The notes beneath the pieces are model-generated. The model was not told the DNA's origin and made no database searches. It was given only the letters and a program-made list of their open reading frames with translations. Positions 50,916-58,510 of a DNA stretch of 64,000 nucleotides are shown here, piece by piece. Origin of the DNA: CAZTDU01 sp050248795. Lineage in GTDB: Bacteria > Pseudomonadota > Gammaproteobacteria > Burkholderiales > SG8-39. A program made the position numbers and the translations under genes. Numbering within the stretch: the stretch's first letter is position 1; each line of letters starts with the position of its first letter. The stretch covers positions 58,339 to 122,338 of the forward strand of contig JBFWRS010000006.1 in the NCBI GenBank assembly GCA_050248795.1, given 5' to 3'.

Positions 50916-51658
50916 GGACCCTGATCGCCGCTCTAGCCTTCGTCTGCGCCGCCGGAGCGCAGTCGCAGGAAGTGACCGAGACCCGCGAGATGCTCGGCCG
51001 CATGGGCCGCAGCACGGCGGTACTGGTGCTGTCCTCGACCCAGCGTGCCGTTGGCGACTGGCGGGTGAATGGCGAGTATGTGCTGATCCCGTCGCTGATA
51101 CGGCGCTACCTGGAAGGGGAGCGCAGCCCGCAGCTTGGTGTCACCACGCTGCGCGAGGGCGTGACGCCGATCCTCTTCGGCCGCCCGCCTAGCGGCACGC
51201 TGCAGGGCACCTGGCGCGAAGGCAGGTTCAGTGGCGTGCGCCTGGCACCCGGCGGCCAGGAGCGCGAGCGGTTCGAGTTCTCCGAGGAGTTCCCGCCGAT
51301 GGACGGCTATACCGCGTCGGTACGCTGCGAGGTGAGCGATGGTCGCTACAGTTCCACGCTTGCGTATGCGGTGGAAGCGGGCAGGCTGCGTGCACGCAGC
51401 TTCGAGTGGCGCTCGAAGCTCGCGCCGAGCGGCCACCTGTGCGCAGTGGGTGCGCGCGGCCCGGTCGCGCAGTCGAGCCAGGCGGGCAGTCTGCGCTTCA
51501 GCGCCGGCAAGTGCACGGTGACGCTGCGCGACCTCGGCGACTACGTGCGAATCAGCGCGGAAGACTGCGCCGAGTTCTGCGGCTCGCAGGCGTACCTCGA
51601 GCCGATGCTCGTCGACAGGCGCGGGGAGTGCATGCTCCTGCATCCGCAGCGCAGGTGA
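50912..51658 (+). CDS. Unknown secreted Cys-rich protein between gatA and gatB
   Basis: 248 residues. A signal peptide (LIAALAFVCAAGAQS) is followed by a mature part with six cysteines: 139, 177, 201, 219, 223 and 240. Three disulfides are possible, all in the C-terminal half. Repeated short beta-prone stretches suggest a beta-rich fold. I recognise no family. The GTG overlaps gatA by four bases (GTGA), and its stop overlaps the gatB GTG by four bases, so it is tightly coupled to two housekeeping subunits although it is likely exported. This looks like a conserved insertion or a lineage-specific gene. Confidence 0.7.
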   Translation: MRTLIAALAFVCAAGAQSQEVTETREMLGRMGRSTAVLVLSSTQRAVGDWRVNGEYVLIPSLIRRYLEGERSPQLGVTTLREGVTPILFGRPPSGTLQGTWREGRFSGVRLAPGGQERERFEFSEEFPPMDGYTASVRCEVSDGRYSSTLAYAVEAGRLRARSFEWRSKLAPSGHLCAVGARGPVAQSSQAGSLRFSAGKCTVTLRDLGDYVRISAEDCAEFCGSQAYLEPMLVDRRGECMLLHPQRR

Positions 51659-53082
51659 GCGCCGTGGGCTGGGAGGTCGTCGTCGGCGTCGAGACGCACG
51701 TGCAGCTCGCCACCAGGAGCAAGATCTTCTCCGGGTCCGCGACCGCATTCGGCGCAGCGCCGAATGCCCAGGCCTCGGCGATAGACATCGCGCTCCCGGG
51801 CGTGCTGCCGGTGCTGAACAGGCAGGCTGTGGAGTTCGCCGTGAGGTTCGGCCTCGCCATCGGCGCCGAGGTCAGCCGGCGCTCGGTGTTCGCGCGCAAG
51901 AACTACTTCTACCCGGATCTCCCGAAGGGCTACCAGATCAGCCAGTACGAGCTGCCGATCGTCCGGCATGGAACGCTCAGGGTCGGTGCGAACGTGGTGC
52001 GCGTCCTGCGCGCCCATCTCGAGGAAGACGCGGGAAAGTCGCTGCACGAGGAGTTCGCCGACGCCACCGGCATCGACCTCAACCGCGCGGGCACGCCGCT
52101 GCTCGAGATCGTCACCGAACCGGACATGCGCGGTGCGAAGGAGGCGGTCGCCTATGCGCGGGTGCTGCACTCGCTGGTGCGCTGGATCGGCATCAGCGAC
52201 GGCAACATGCAGGAGGGTTCGTTCCGCTGCGACGCGAACGTATCGGTGCGCCGGCCAGGGGAGCCGCTCGGCACGCGCTGCGAGATCAAGAACCTGAACT
52301 CGTTCCGCTTCATGGAGCAGGCGATCGGTTACGAGGCGCGCCGCCAGATCGAGCTGATCGAGTCCGGCGGTGTCGTCGAGCAGGAAACCCGGCTATACGA
52401 TCCGGGCCGCGACGAGACGCGGGCGATGCGCTCCAAGGAGGACGCGCACGACTACCGCTACTTTCCCGACCCGGACCTGCTGCCGCTGGTCGTCGGAGAA
52501 GATGCCCTCGAGCGCGCGCGGCGGGCGTTGCCGGAGCTGCCGGAGGCGATGCGCGAGCGCTTCGTGCGCGACTATGGCGTGTCGCCGCAGGATGCCGCCG
52601 GGCTGTCGGCGTCGCGCGAGGCGGCGGCGTACTTCGAAGCGCTGGTGGGCGCATCCGGGGTGGAGCCCAGGCTGTGCGCCAACTGGCAGGCGGGGGAGCT
52701 TGCCGCCGCACTGAACCGCCATGAGCTGGACATCGATGCCAGCCCGGTAAGCGCCGAGGCGCTGGCAGGCCTGCTGCGGCGCATCGCCGACGGCACGCTG
52801 TCGGGAAAGATGGCGAAGGAAGTCTTCGACGCCATGTGGGCCGGCGAGGGCGCCGCGGACGACATCGTCGCGAAGCGCGGCCTGCGACAGATATCGGACG
52901 CGGGGGAGATCGAGAAGCTGGTCGACGCCGTGCTCGCCGCGAACGCAAAGCAGGTCGACGATTACCGCGCCGGCAGGGAAAAGGCCTTCAACTCCCTCGT
53001 CGGGCAGGTGATGAAGGCGACGAAGGGAAAGGCCAATCCCGCGCAGGTGACCGAAGTCCTGCGCCGCAAGCTCGGCGGCTAG
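51655..53082 (+). CDS. gatB: Asp-tRNA(Asn)/Glu-tRNA(Gln) amidotransferase subunit B
   Basis: 475 residues. GatB motifs are WEVVVGVETHVQLAT, KNYFYPDLPKGYQISQYE and the conserved CDANVSVR, and the C-terminal YqeY-like tail has LVGQVMKATKGKANP. It activates the misacylated tRNA and pairs with GatA. The GTG at 51655 overlaps the upstream stop; a GTG three codons later is possible. The gene ends directly before the convergent DUF4124 gene, without a gap. Confidence 0.96.
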   Translation: MSAVGWEVVVGVETHVQLATRSKIFSGSATAFGAAPNAQASAIDIALPGVLPVLNRQAVEFAVRFGLAIGAEVSRRSVFARKNYFYPDLPKGYQISQYELPIVRHGTLRVGANVVRVLRAHLEEDAGKSLHEEFADATGIDLNRAGTPLLEIVTEPDMRGAKEAVAYARVLHSLVRWIGISDGNMQEGSFRCDANVSVRRPGEPLGTRCEIKNLNSFRFMEQAIGYEARRQIELIESGGVVEQETRLYDPGRDETRAMRSKEDAHDYRYFPDPDLLPLVVGEDALERARRALPELPEAMRERFVRDYGVSPQDAAGLSASREAAAYFEALVGASGVEPRLCANWQAGELAAALNRHELDIDASPVSAEALAGLLRRIADGTLSGKMAKEVFDAMWAGEGAADDIVAKRGLRQISDAGEIEKLVDAVLAANAKQVDDYRAGREKAFNSLVGQVMKATKGKANPAQVTEVLRRKLGG

Positions 53083-53685
53083 CTATCTGCCCTTGGTAAG
53101 TTCCAGGAAGCGGCGCTTGTCGTCGTCGAACTTGGTATTGATGCTCTTTACTTCCTCCTGGCGCGAGGCAAGCAGTTTTTCCTGGACCTCGAGGTCCTTC
53201 GCGGCGGATTTCACGTCCATCTCGAACTTCGCCGGCGGCTTGTTCTTGCCCTTGTAGAACTCCATTTCCTTCTTGTAGCCGTCCTGGCGCTTCCTGATCT
53301 GCGCGATCTGGCTTTCGATCTGCTCGATCGCCTTGGCGTTGTCGTCCAGCGCGCGCTGGCGCGCCAGTTCGATGTCCTTCTCGGACTGGTAGGTGGCAAG
53401 CAGTGCCCGGTTGCGCCGCGCGTCTTCCTTGTCCTGCGCCGCCTTTTCGGCCGCGGCCTTCTCCTCTGCCTCGCGCTTGGCGCGCTGCTCCGGGGTCAGT
53501 GGCGGCTCGATGCGGCGAATCACCATTCCCTGCGGATTCAGCTGCTCGACGAGCTGGCCGATGCACTGGTTGGGGATGGTCGCGCCGTAGTACTTCTTGC
53601 CATCCTTGCCGGTGCAGCGATAGGACTGCGCGTCCGCGGCGAACGGGAACGCGAGCAATGCCGAAGCCAAGACCCAGAAGCGCAT
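53083..53685 (-). CDS. DUF4124 domain protein with coiled coil
   Basis: 200 residues. A signal peptide (LASALLAFPFAADA) precedes a DUF4124 domain with QSYRCTGKDGKKYYGATIP (Cys24, Cys41). A Lys/Glu/Ala-rich coiled coil of about 110 residues follows (TPEQRAKREAEEKAAAEKAA and on). The family is periplasmic and unassigned in function. The stop abuts the gatB stop. A TAGAAT at 53721-53716 on this strand is its likely -10, and GGGGGG stands just before the ATG. Confidence 0.82.
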   Translation of the reverse strand: MRFWVLASALLAFPFAADAQSYRCTGKDGKKYYGATIPNQCIGQLVEQLNPQGMVIRRIEPPLTPEQRAKREAEEKAAAEKAAQDKEDARRNRALLATYQSEKDIELARQRALDDNAKAIEQIESQIAQIRKRQDGYKKEMEFYKGKNKPPAKFEMDVKSAAKDLEVQEKLLASRQEEVKSINTKFDDDKRRFLELTKGR

Positions 53686-53715
53686 GTAACCCCCCGGTTC
53701 ACGAAACCTGCCCGT

Positions 53716-53721
53716 ATTCTA
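53716..53721 (-). promoter_or_regulatory. Candidate -10 box (TAGAAT) for the DUF4124 gene
   Basis: The plus strand reads ATTCTA; the minus strand reads TAGAATACGGGC. It lies about 30 bases before the ATG at 53685. It mirrors the TAGAAT at 53763 on the other strand, so the two divergent genes share this gap. Confidence 0.45.
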
Positions 53722-53762
53722 GCGTTTCTGACATCGCGCGCTGCCGCAGATGCCCGAACTGC

Positions 53763-53768
53763 TAGAAT
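53763..53768 (+). promoter_or_regulatory. Candidate -10 box (TAGAAT) for pyrE
   Basis: GCTAGAATCCGCCGCGC lies 28 bases before the pyrE ATG. A four-codon ATG-to-TGA stretch (53786-53800) overlaps the pyrE start. No -35 consensus is evident. Confidence 0.45.
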
Positions 53769-53796
53769 CCGCCGCGCACGCGCCCATGAACACGCC

Positions 53797-54486
53797 ATGA
53801 ACTTTGCCGACCGATCGCTAGTCGCAGACATGACCGCCAGGATGCTCCTCGAGGTGCAGGCGGTGCTGTTCTCCGCGGACAAGCCCTTCATCTTCACCTC
53901 CGGCTGGGCGAGTCCGGTCTATATCGACTGCCGCAAGCTCATTTCCTATCCGCGCATCCGCGATCAGCTGATGGAGTTCGCCGCGGGCACCATCCTGCGC
54001 GATGCCGGGTTCGAGCAGTTCGACATGGTGGCGGGCGGCGAAACCGCAGGCATCCCGTACGCGGCGTGGATCGCCGACCGCCTCGGCCTGCCGATGCAGT
54101 ACGTGAGGAAGAAGCCCAAGGGGTTCGGCCGCAATGCGCAGATCGAGGGCGACATCCGAGAAGGGGCACGCACGCTGCTGGTCGAGGACCTGACGACCGA
54201 CGGCCGCTCGAAGATCAACTTCTGCAGGGCGCTGCGCGATGCCGGCGCGGTGGTCGAGCACGTGTACGTGAATTTCTACTACGACATCTTCCCGGAATCT
54301 AAGAAGACCCTCGCCGACCTGAACGTGCGCCTGCATCATCTCGCGACCTGGTGGGACGTGCTGCGCGTGGTGAAGCAGGGCAACTACCTTGCCGCGGCGC
54401 AGGTCGACGAGATCGAGAAGTTCCTGCATTCCCCGGCCGCGTGGTCGGCGGCCCACGGCGGCGTTTCGAGCTTCCCTTCGGCCTGA
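53797..54486 (+). CDS. pyrE: Orotate phosphoribosyltransferase
   Basis: 229 residues. The PRPP motif is LLVEDLTTDGRSK, and FTSGWASPVYIDCRKLIS and VRKKPKGFGRNAQIEG are family blocks. It converts orotate to OMP, completing the pyrimidine genes seen at 3276-5506 but unlinked from them here. The 3' end is followed by exonuclease III. The ATG has no good ribosome site; the candidate promoter is at 53763. Confidence 0.95.
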   Translation: MNFADRSLVADMTARMLLEVQAVLFSADKPFIFTSGWASPVYIDCRKLISYPRIRDQLMEFAAGTILRDAGFEQFDMVAGGETAGIPYAAWIADRLGLPMQYVRKKPKGFGRNAQIEGDIREGARTLLVEDLTTDGRSKINFCRALRDAGAVVEHVYVNFYYDIFPESKKTLADLNVRLHHLATWWDVLRVVKQGNYLAAAQVDEIEKFLHSPAAWSAAHGGVSSFPSA

Positions 54487-54493
54487 CTCCGGT

Positions 54494-55267
54494 TTGCGGG
54501 TCGTCAGCCTAAACGTCAACGGCATCCGCTCGGCATCACGCAAGGGCGTGTTCCGGTGGCTGGCCTCGCACAAGGCCGACATCGTCTGCATGCAGGAGAT
54601 CAAGGCACACGAGTCCGACCTCGAGCCCGCCATGCTCGCCCCCGCGCGCTACACCGGCAGCTTCCTGCCGGCCGAGAAGAAGGGCTACAGCGGCGTCGCA
54701 CTGTATTCGCGCCGGGAACCGGACGCGCTCGTCCGGGGCTTCGGCAGCAGCGAGTTCGATGCCGAGGGGCGCTACCTGGAGGCGCGCTTCGGCAACCTGT
54801 CGGTGGTGTCGGTATACCTGCCATCGGGGGCGAGCAGCGAGGTCCGGCTCGCGGCGAAGTTCCGCTTCCTCGAAGAGTTTCTCCCCCACCTGCGCGCACT
54901 CGCCGGTTCGGGGCGCGAGGTGATCCTGTGCGGTGACTGGAACATCGCGCACAGGGAGATCGACCTGCGGAACTGGAAATCGAACCAGAAGAACTCCGGC
55001 TTCCTGCCCGAGGAGCGTGCCTGGCTCAGCCGCGTCTTCGATGAAGTCGGCCTGGTCGACGTGTTCCGGCGCCTGAACCAGAAGCCGGACCAGTACACAT
55101 GGTGGTCCAATCGCGGCCAGGCCTGGGCAAAGAACGTGGGTTGGCGCATCGACTATCAGATCGCGACGCCGCGGGTGGCGGCGACTGCGCACAGGGCGGC
55201 AATCCACACGCGCAGCCGCTTCAGCGACCACGCGCCGCTTACGATCGATTACGAGTGGGAGTTCTGA
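54494..55267 (+). CDS. xth: Exodeoxyribonuclease III
   Basis: 257 residues, the standard length. Motifs are VVSLNVNGIRSA, CMQEIKAHESD with the metal Glu, GDWNIAH, WRIDYQIATPRV and the final FSDHAPLTI with His. It is an AP endonuclease and 3' exonuclease. No ATG fits; the TTG at 54494 lies exactly before the conserved RVVSLNVNG, which decides the start. It ends six bases before the convergent LETM1-like gene. Confidence 0.94.
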   Translation: MRVVSLNVNGIRSASRKGVFRWLASHKADIVCMQEIKAHESDLEPAMLAPARYTGSFLPAEKKGYSGVALYSRREPDALVRGFGSSEFDAEGRYLEARFGNLSVVSVYLPSGASSEVRLAAKFRFLEEFLPHLRALAGSGREVILCGDWNIAHREIDLRNWKSNQKNSGFLPEERAWLSRVFDEVGLVDVFRRLNQKPDQYTWWSNRGQAWAKNVGWRIDYQIATPRVAATAHRAAIHTRSRFSDHAPLTIDYEWEF

Positions 55268-55273
55268 GCGGGC

Positions 55274-55573
55274 TCAGGCGACGCGCACGCCGCGGTTGCG
55301 GCGCCGGTCCAGCCACCACGCCAGCACCGGAAGCATGGCGAAGCCGCCAGGCATGACGACCACGACGAGGTAGGGCGACAGCTTCGACAGGCGGGTCAGG
55401 TGCTGGCGCAGTTCGGCCTTGTCCTCGCTGGTCCAGTGCATCCTGTTGCGCGGCTTCATCAGCAGCGGCATCAGGCCCTTGACCTGCATCATCTCGGACA
55501 ACAGGTGCCGCTTCTCGCGTTCGGCTAGTTCAAACGCGCGCCTGATGGGAGCAGGAGCGTTGATGCGTGGCAT
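55274..55573 (-). CDS. Small LETM1-like protein
   Basis: 99 residues. The second half, HLTRLSKLSPYLVVVVMPGG, then FAMLPVLAWWLDRRR, resembles the membrane part of LETM1-type proteins (a PGG then LLPxLAxxxxRR pattern). It holds one membrane segment. Homologues of similar size occur beside exonuclease genes in betaproteobacteria, but the function is unknown. The ATG at 55573 is one base from the yqjK stop, so it may be part of the yqjDEK transcript. Confidence 0.65.
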   Translation of the reverse strand: MPRINAPAPIRRAFELAEREKRHLLSEMMQVKGLMPLLMKPRNRMHWTSEDKAELRQHLTRLSKLSPYLVVVVMPGGFAMLPVLAWWLDRRRNRGVRVA

Positions 55574-55891
55574 TCAGGGGAGTGCGCGGGGAAGGCGCGG
55601 GGAAACGCGCTGCCACAGCGCCGCGCCCCGCCGGTACAGCACGTAGAGGGACCAGCCCCTGAGCGCCCACGAGAGCGCGCGTCGCGGCCACAGTGCCACC
55701 AGGAAAGCTGCGCCGGCGGCGAGCAGCAGCGGATGACGCCCGGCCTCCGCTGCAAGCTTCGTGGCCGAGTCCATCCAGCCGCTTGCCGCATCCACCCGGT
55801 CGAGGACCGTGCCGACGTACTCACGCTCGGCAGCAGCGCGCGCGACCAGGCCGGCCCGGCTTGCCTGGAGGGCCATGAGTCTTGCGCGCAT
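55574..55891 (-). CDS. YqjK-like protein
   Basis: 105 residues. It starts MRARLMALQASRAGLVARAAAE, then a membrane segment near LLLAAGAAFLVALW and a Trp/Arg-rich tail. Size, location after the yqjE gene and hydrophobicity match the YqjK family. The function is unknown. The ATG shares one base with the yqjE stop (TGATG). The frame reads further upstream, but no family match supports that. Confidence 0.75.
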   Translation of the reverse strand: MRARLMALQASRAGLVARAAAEREYVGTVLDRVDAASGWMDSATKLAAEAGRHPLLLAAGAAFLVALWPRRALSWALRGWSLYVLYRRGAALWQRVSPRLPRALP

Positions 55892-56262
55892 CAGGAGCCC
55901 CGCTCCGCGCCTCGCGCGGCGCGGTCGCGATCCTTCGCCAGTTCTTCGAGCGTTGCCGCGAACATCTTCGGGCGCTGCTTGAGCAGTCGCGCGGCGATGA
56001 CGGCGCCGACAATACCGACGCCGAGGAAGAGGGCAGCGAGCAGGCCTGCGGCAAGCAGGCGGTTCGCATCCCATGCCAGCAGCACGACGAGCATCGCAAG
56101 AAACACCATGGCGACGCCGAAGAAGAAGATCGACAGCACCGCCCATAGCGCAATCTCGAGGAAGCGCAGCGTCTGCTCTTCCAGCTCGCTCGCCGCGAGG
56201 CGCGCGCGCGTCTCGGCGAATCCGATCAGCGTGCGAGCGAATTCCTTGACCGGGCCGATCAT
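55891..56262 (-). CDS. Phage holin family / YqjE-like membrane protein
   Basis: 123 residues with two membrane segments (FFFGVAMVFLAMLVVLLAW and LLAALFLGVGIVGAVIAARLL). The opening FARTLIGFAETRARLAASELEEQ is the YqjE pattern. Such proteins are often annotated as holin-like but are chromosomal envelope proteins in the ElaB-YqjE-YqjK set; there is no phage gene here. The stop overlaps yqjK by one base. Confidence 0.85.
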   Translation of the reverse strand: MIGPVKEFARTLIGFAETRARLAASELEEQTLRFLEIALWAVLSIFFFGVAMVFLAMLVVLLAWDANRLLAAGLLAALFLGVGIVGAVIAARLLKQRPKMFAATLEELAKDRDRAARGAERGS

Positions 56263-56286
56263 GCGCGCAGGGCCCGGCCGCGCGAC

Positions 56287-56607
56287 TTAGCGCCGGCCGA
56301 TCAGCAGGCCGAGCAGGAAGCCGATGCCTGCGGCCACGCCGACCGCCTGCCAGGGGTTGTCGTGAACGTAGTCGTCGGTGGCCCTCGCCGCCAGCTTCGT
56401 CTTGTCCAGCAGCGCGTGCTCGGCTTCGACCAGCCTCGCCTTGGTGGTGGCGAGCGTCGCCTGGATCCGCTCACGCGCAACCGCGGCCTTTTCGCCTGCC
56501 TGCGACGCGGTGGCGCGCAGCAGCTCCTCGGTGTCGGCCACCAGGACCCTGATGTCGGAAACGAACTTTTCCTTTGCGGCGTCGGTGCTCATGTTTTCGG
56601 TGCTCAT
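56287..56607 (-). CDS. DUF883 (ElaB/YqjD-like) protein
   Basis: 106 residues. A helical region (DTEELLRATASQAGEKAAVARER) is followed by the family end YVHDNPWQAVGVAAGIGFLLGLLIGRR, a C-terminal membrane anchor. In E. coli, ElaB and YqjD are tail-anchored, stationary-phase ribosome-binding proteins. The first ATG at 56607 is used; another lies five codons in. It is the first gene of the yqjD-yqjE-yqjK set. A -35/-10 pair is seen upstream (56640-56668). Confidence 0.9.
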   Translation of the reverse strand: MSTENMSTDAAKEKFVSDIRVLVADTEELLRATASQAGEKAAVARERIQATLATTKARLVEAEHALLDKTKLAARATDDYVHDNPWQAVGVAAGIGFLLGLLIGRR

Positions 56608-56639
56608 CGTGAGGAGTTTTGAGTGCAGAAAGGACGGAA

Positions 56640-56668
56640 AGCGTACAGATTTTTGCAGTGCAAGGCAA
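56640..56668 (-). promoter_or_regulatory. Candidate promoter of the DUF883/yqjE/yqjK set
   Basis: On the minus strand TTGCCT (56668-56663) and TACGCT (56645-56640) are 17 bases apart, a normal sigma-70-like arrangement. Transcription would start about 25 bases before the ATG at 56607. It is one of the few places in the window with both elements. Confidence 0.5.
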
Positions 56669-56681
56669 CCGTTGACCCGTT

Positions 56682-56687
56682 TACACT
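56682..56687 (+). promoter_or_regulatory. Candidate -10 box (TACACT) for the AmpG-like gene
   Basis: TACACTGCGCC lies 12 bases before the ATG at 56700, so the leader would be very short. No convincing -35 is seen at 17 bases. It shares the divergent gap with the yqjD promoter. Confidence 0.4.
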
Positions 56688-56699
56688 GCGCCGACTCGC

Positions 56700-57953
56700 A
56701 TGACGGCCGCAGCCTACGCGCAGGTGTTCCGCAGCAGGAAGATTCTCGTCCTGCTGTTCCTCGGATTCTCGTCCGGCCTGCCGCTCGCGCTCACGGCCGG
56801 AACCCTGCAGGCATGGCTTGCCGCCGAACAGGTGAGCATCGTTGCCATCGGCTGGTTTGCCCTGGTTGGACAGCCGTACACGTACAAGTTCCTCTGGGCG
56901 CCGTTCATGGACCGCTACGCGCTGCCCTTTCTCGGCCGCCGGCGCGGCTGGCTGCTGGTCACGCAGGTTGCGCTGGCGGCGGCGATCGCCTTCATGGGGA
57001 CGATCAAGCCGACCGAATCAACGTGGCTGCTCGGCGCGGTCGCGCTGCTGGTGGCGTTCCTGTCGGCGTCGCAGGACGTGGTGTTCGATGCGCTGCGTAC
57101 AGACTGGCTCGAGCGCGACGAGCGGGGCGCCGGCGCGGCGGTGTCCGTGCTCGGCTACCGCATCGCGATGCTTGCATCCGGCGCGGGTGTGCTGATCCTC
57201 GCCGACCTGTGGCTGGGCTGGCGTGGCGCCTACTGGCTGATGGCCGCGCTGATGGCGGTGGGCATGGTTGCCACCTGGTTCGTCATCGAGCCCGAGGTGG
57301 AGGGCGGGGCGCCGAGGTCTCTGGACGCCGCGGTGGTGCAGCCGTTCCGCGAATTCTTCTCGCGCGACGCCGCGGTGCTGATGCTGGCCCTCGTGGTGCT
57401 CTACAAGCTCGGCGACGCTTTCGCCGGCAGTTTCACCACCACGTTCCTGCTGCGCGGCCCCGGCTTTTCGCTGACGGAGGTGGGCGCCTTCAACAAGGGC
57501 TTCGGCCTGCTCGCCACGATCGCCGGCGGCCTCGCCGGCGGCGTGATGATGGTGCGCATGCGGCTGTACCGCGCGCTGCTCGCGTTCGGCATCCTGCAGG
57601 CGGTCACCAATCTCGGCTTCATGCTGCTCGCCATCGCCGGCAAGAACCATGCACTGATGGTCGCGGTGGTGGGGCTGGAGAACATCTGCGGCGGCATGGG
57701 AACGATCGCCTACGTCGCGCTGCTGATGGCGCTGTGCGACCGCAGGTTCTCGGCCACGCAGTACGCGCTGCTGTCGGCCCTGTCCGCGGTCGGCCGCGTC
57801 TACGTCGGGCCCAGCGCCGGGTACATGGTCGCCGCGCTCGGCTGGGCGGACTTCTTCCTCGCCACCTTCGTCATCGCGCTGCCCGGGCTGGCATTGCTGT
57901 GGTGGATGCGCGAGCGGATCGACGCGCTGGATCAGCCCCTGGAGCAGCGGTAG
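56700..57953 (+). CDS. ampG: MFS muropeptide permease, AmpG-like
   Basis: 417 residues with about 12 membrane segments. AmpG motifs are LLFLGFSSGLPLALT, YTYKFLWAPFMDR, FLSASQDVVFDALRTDWL and the late LMALCDRRFSATQYALLS. AmpG imports anhydromuropeptides for wall recycling, which fits the RlpA and DacC genes elsewhere here. The substrate is inferred from the family. The 3' end overlaps the convergent metW gene by 22 bases. Confidence 0.9.
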   Translation: MTAAAYAQVFRSRKILVLLFLGFSSGLPLALTAGTLQAWLAAEQVSIVAIGWFALVGQPYTYKFLWAPFMDRYALPFLGRRRGWLLVTQVALAAAIAFMGTIKPTESTWLLGAVALLVAFLSASQDVVFDALRTDWLERDERGAGAAVSVLGYRIAMLASGAGVLILADLWLGWRGAYWLMAALMAVGMVATWFVIEPEVEGGAPRSLDAAVVQPFREFFSRDAAVLMLALVVLYKLGDAFAGSFTTTFLLRGPGFSLTEVGAFNKGFGLLATIAGGLAGGVMMVRMRLYRALLAFGILQAVTNLGFMLLAIAGKNHALMVAVVGLENICGGMGTIAYVALLMALCDRRFSATQYALLSALSAVGRVYVGPSAGYMVAALGWADFFLATFVIALPGLALLWWMRERIDALDQPLEQR

Positions 57954-58510
57954 ACGGCGAGGCTGCCGAGCAGGTTCGGCAGCAGCGTGACCGGGTTGCC
58001 GCGCGTCAGCACGACGCGCTCGCGGACGTCGACGCCGAGCTTCGCGCAAAGCATCTCGAAGTCCTGCAGCGTGCAATGGTGCACGTTTGGCGTGTCGTAC
58101 CACTGGTAGGGCAGTTCCCTCGACACGGGCATGCGGCCCCCGAGCGCGATCTGCACGCGCGCCCGCCAGTAGCCGAAGTTCGGAAAGGAGACGATCGCCT
58201 CGCGCCCGACGCGCAGCATCTCCTGCAGCAGGGCCTCCTGGCGGTGGATCGCCTGCAGCGTTTCCGAAAGGATTACGCAGTCGAAGGAGCGGTCCGCGAA
58301 CGCCGCGAGGCCGTCCTCGAGGTCCATCTGCAGGACGTTGACGTCGTTGCGCACGCACTCGAGTACGTGGGCGTCCTCGATCTCGATGCCGTAGCCGGGC
58401 GCCTGCTTCTCGTCCCACAGCCGGCGCAGGAGGCGCCCGTCGCCGCAGCCGAGGTCCAGCACCCGCGCCCCGGGCGCCACCCAGCGGACGATGGTGTCAG
58501 CCTCTGTCAC
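57932..58510 (-). CDS. metW: Methionine biosynthesis protein MetW
   Basis: 192 residues. The SAM-like loop is VLDLGCGDGRLLRRL, then VILSETLQAIHRQEALLQEMLRVG and VSFPNFGYWRAR, which are MetW marks. MetW assists the homoserine acyltransferase MetX in proteobacteria. The GTG start at 58510 overlaps the metX stop by four bases, so the pair is translationally coupled. The 3' end overlaps ampG by 22 bases. Confidence 0.94.
   Translation of the reverse strand: MTEADTIVRWVAPGARVLDLGCGDGRLLRRLWDEKQAPGYGIEIEDAHVLECVRNDVNVLQMDLEDGLAAFADRSFDCVILSETLQAIHRQEALLQEMLRVGREAIVSFPNFGYWRARVQIALGGRMPVSRELPYQWYDTPNVHHCTLQDFEMLCAKLGVDVRERVVLTRGNPVTLLPNLLGSLAVYRCSRG

Noticed and set aside
55891..56262. A holin-like annotation that could suggest phage remnants
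   Set aside because: The gene sits in a known chromosomal set with DUF883 and YqjK proteins, and no phage structural, integrase or att sequence is seen nearby.
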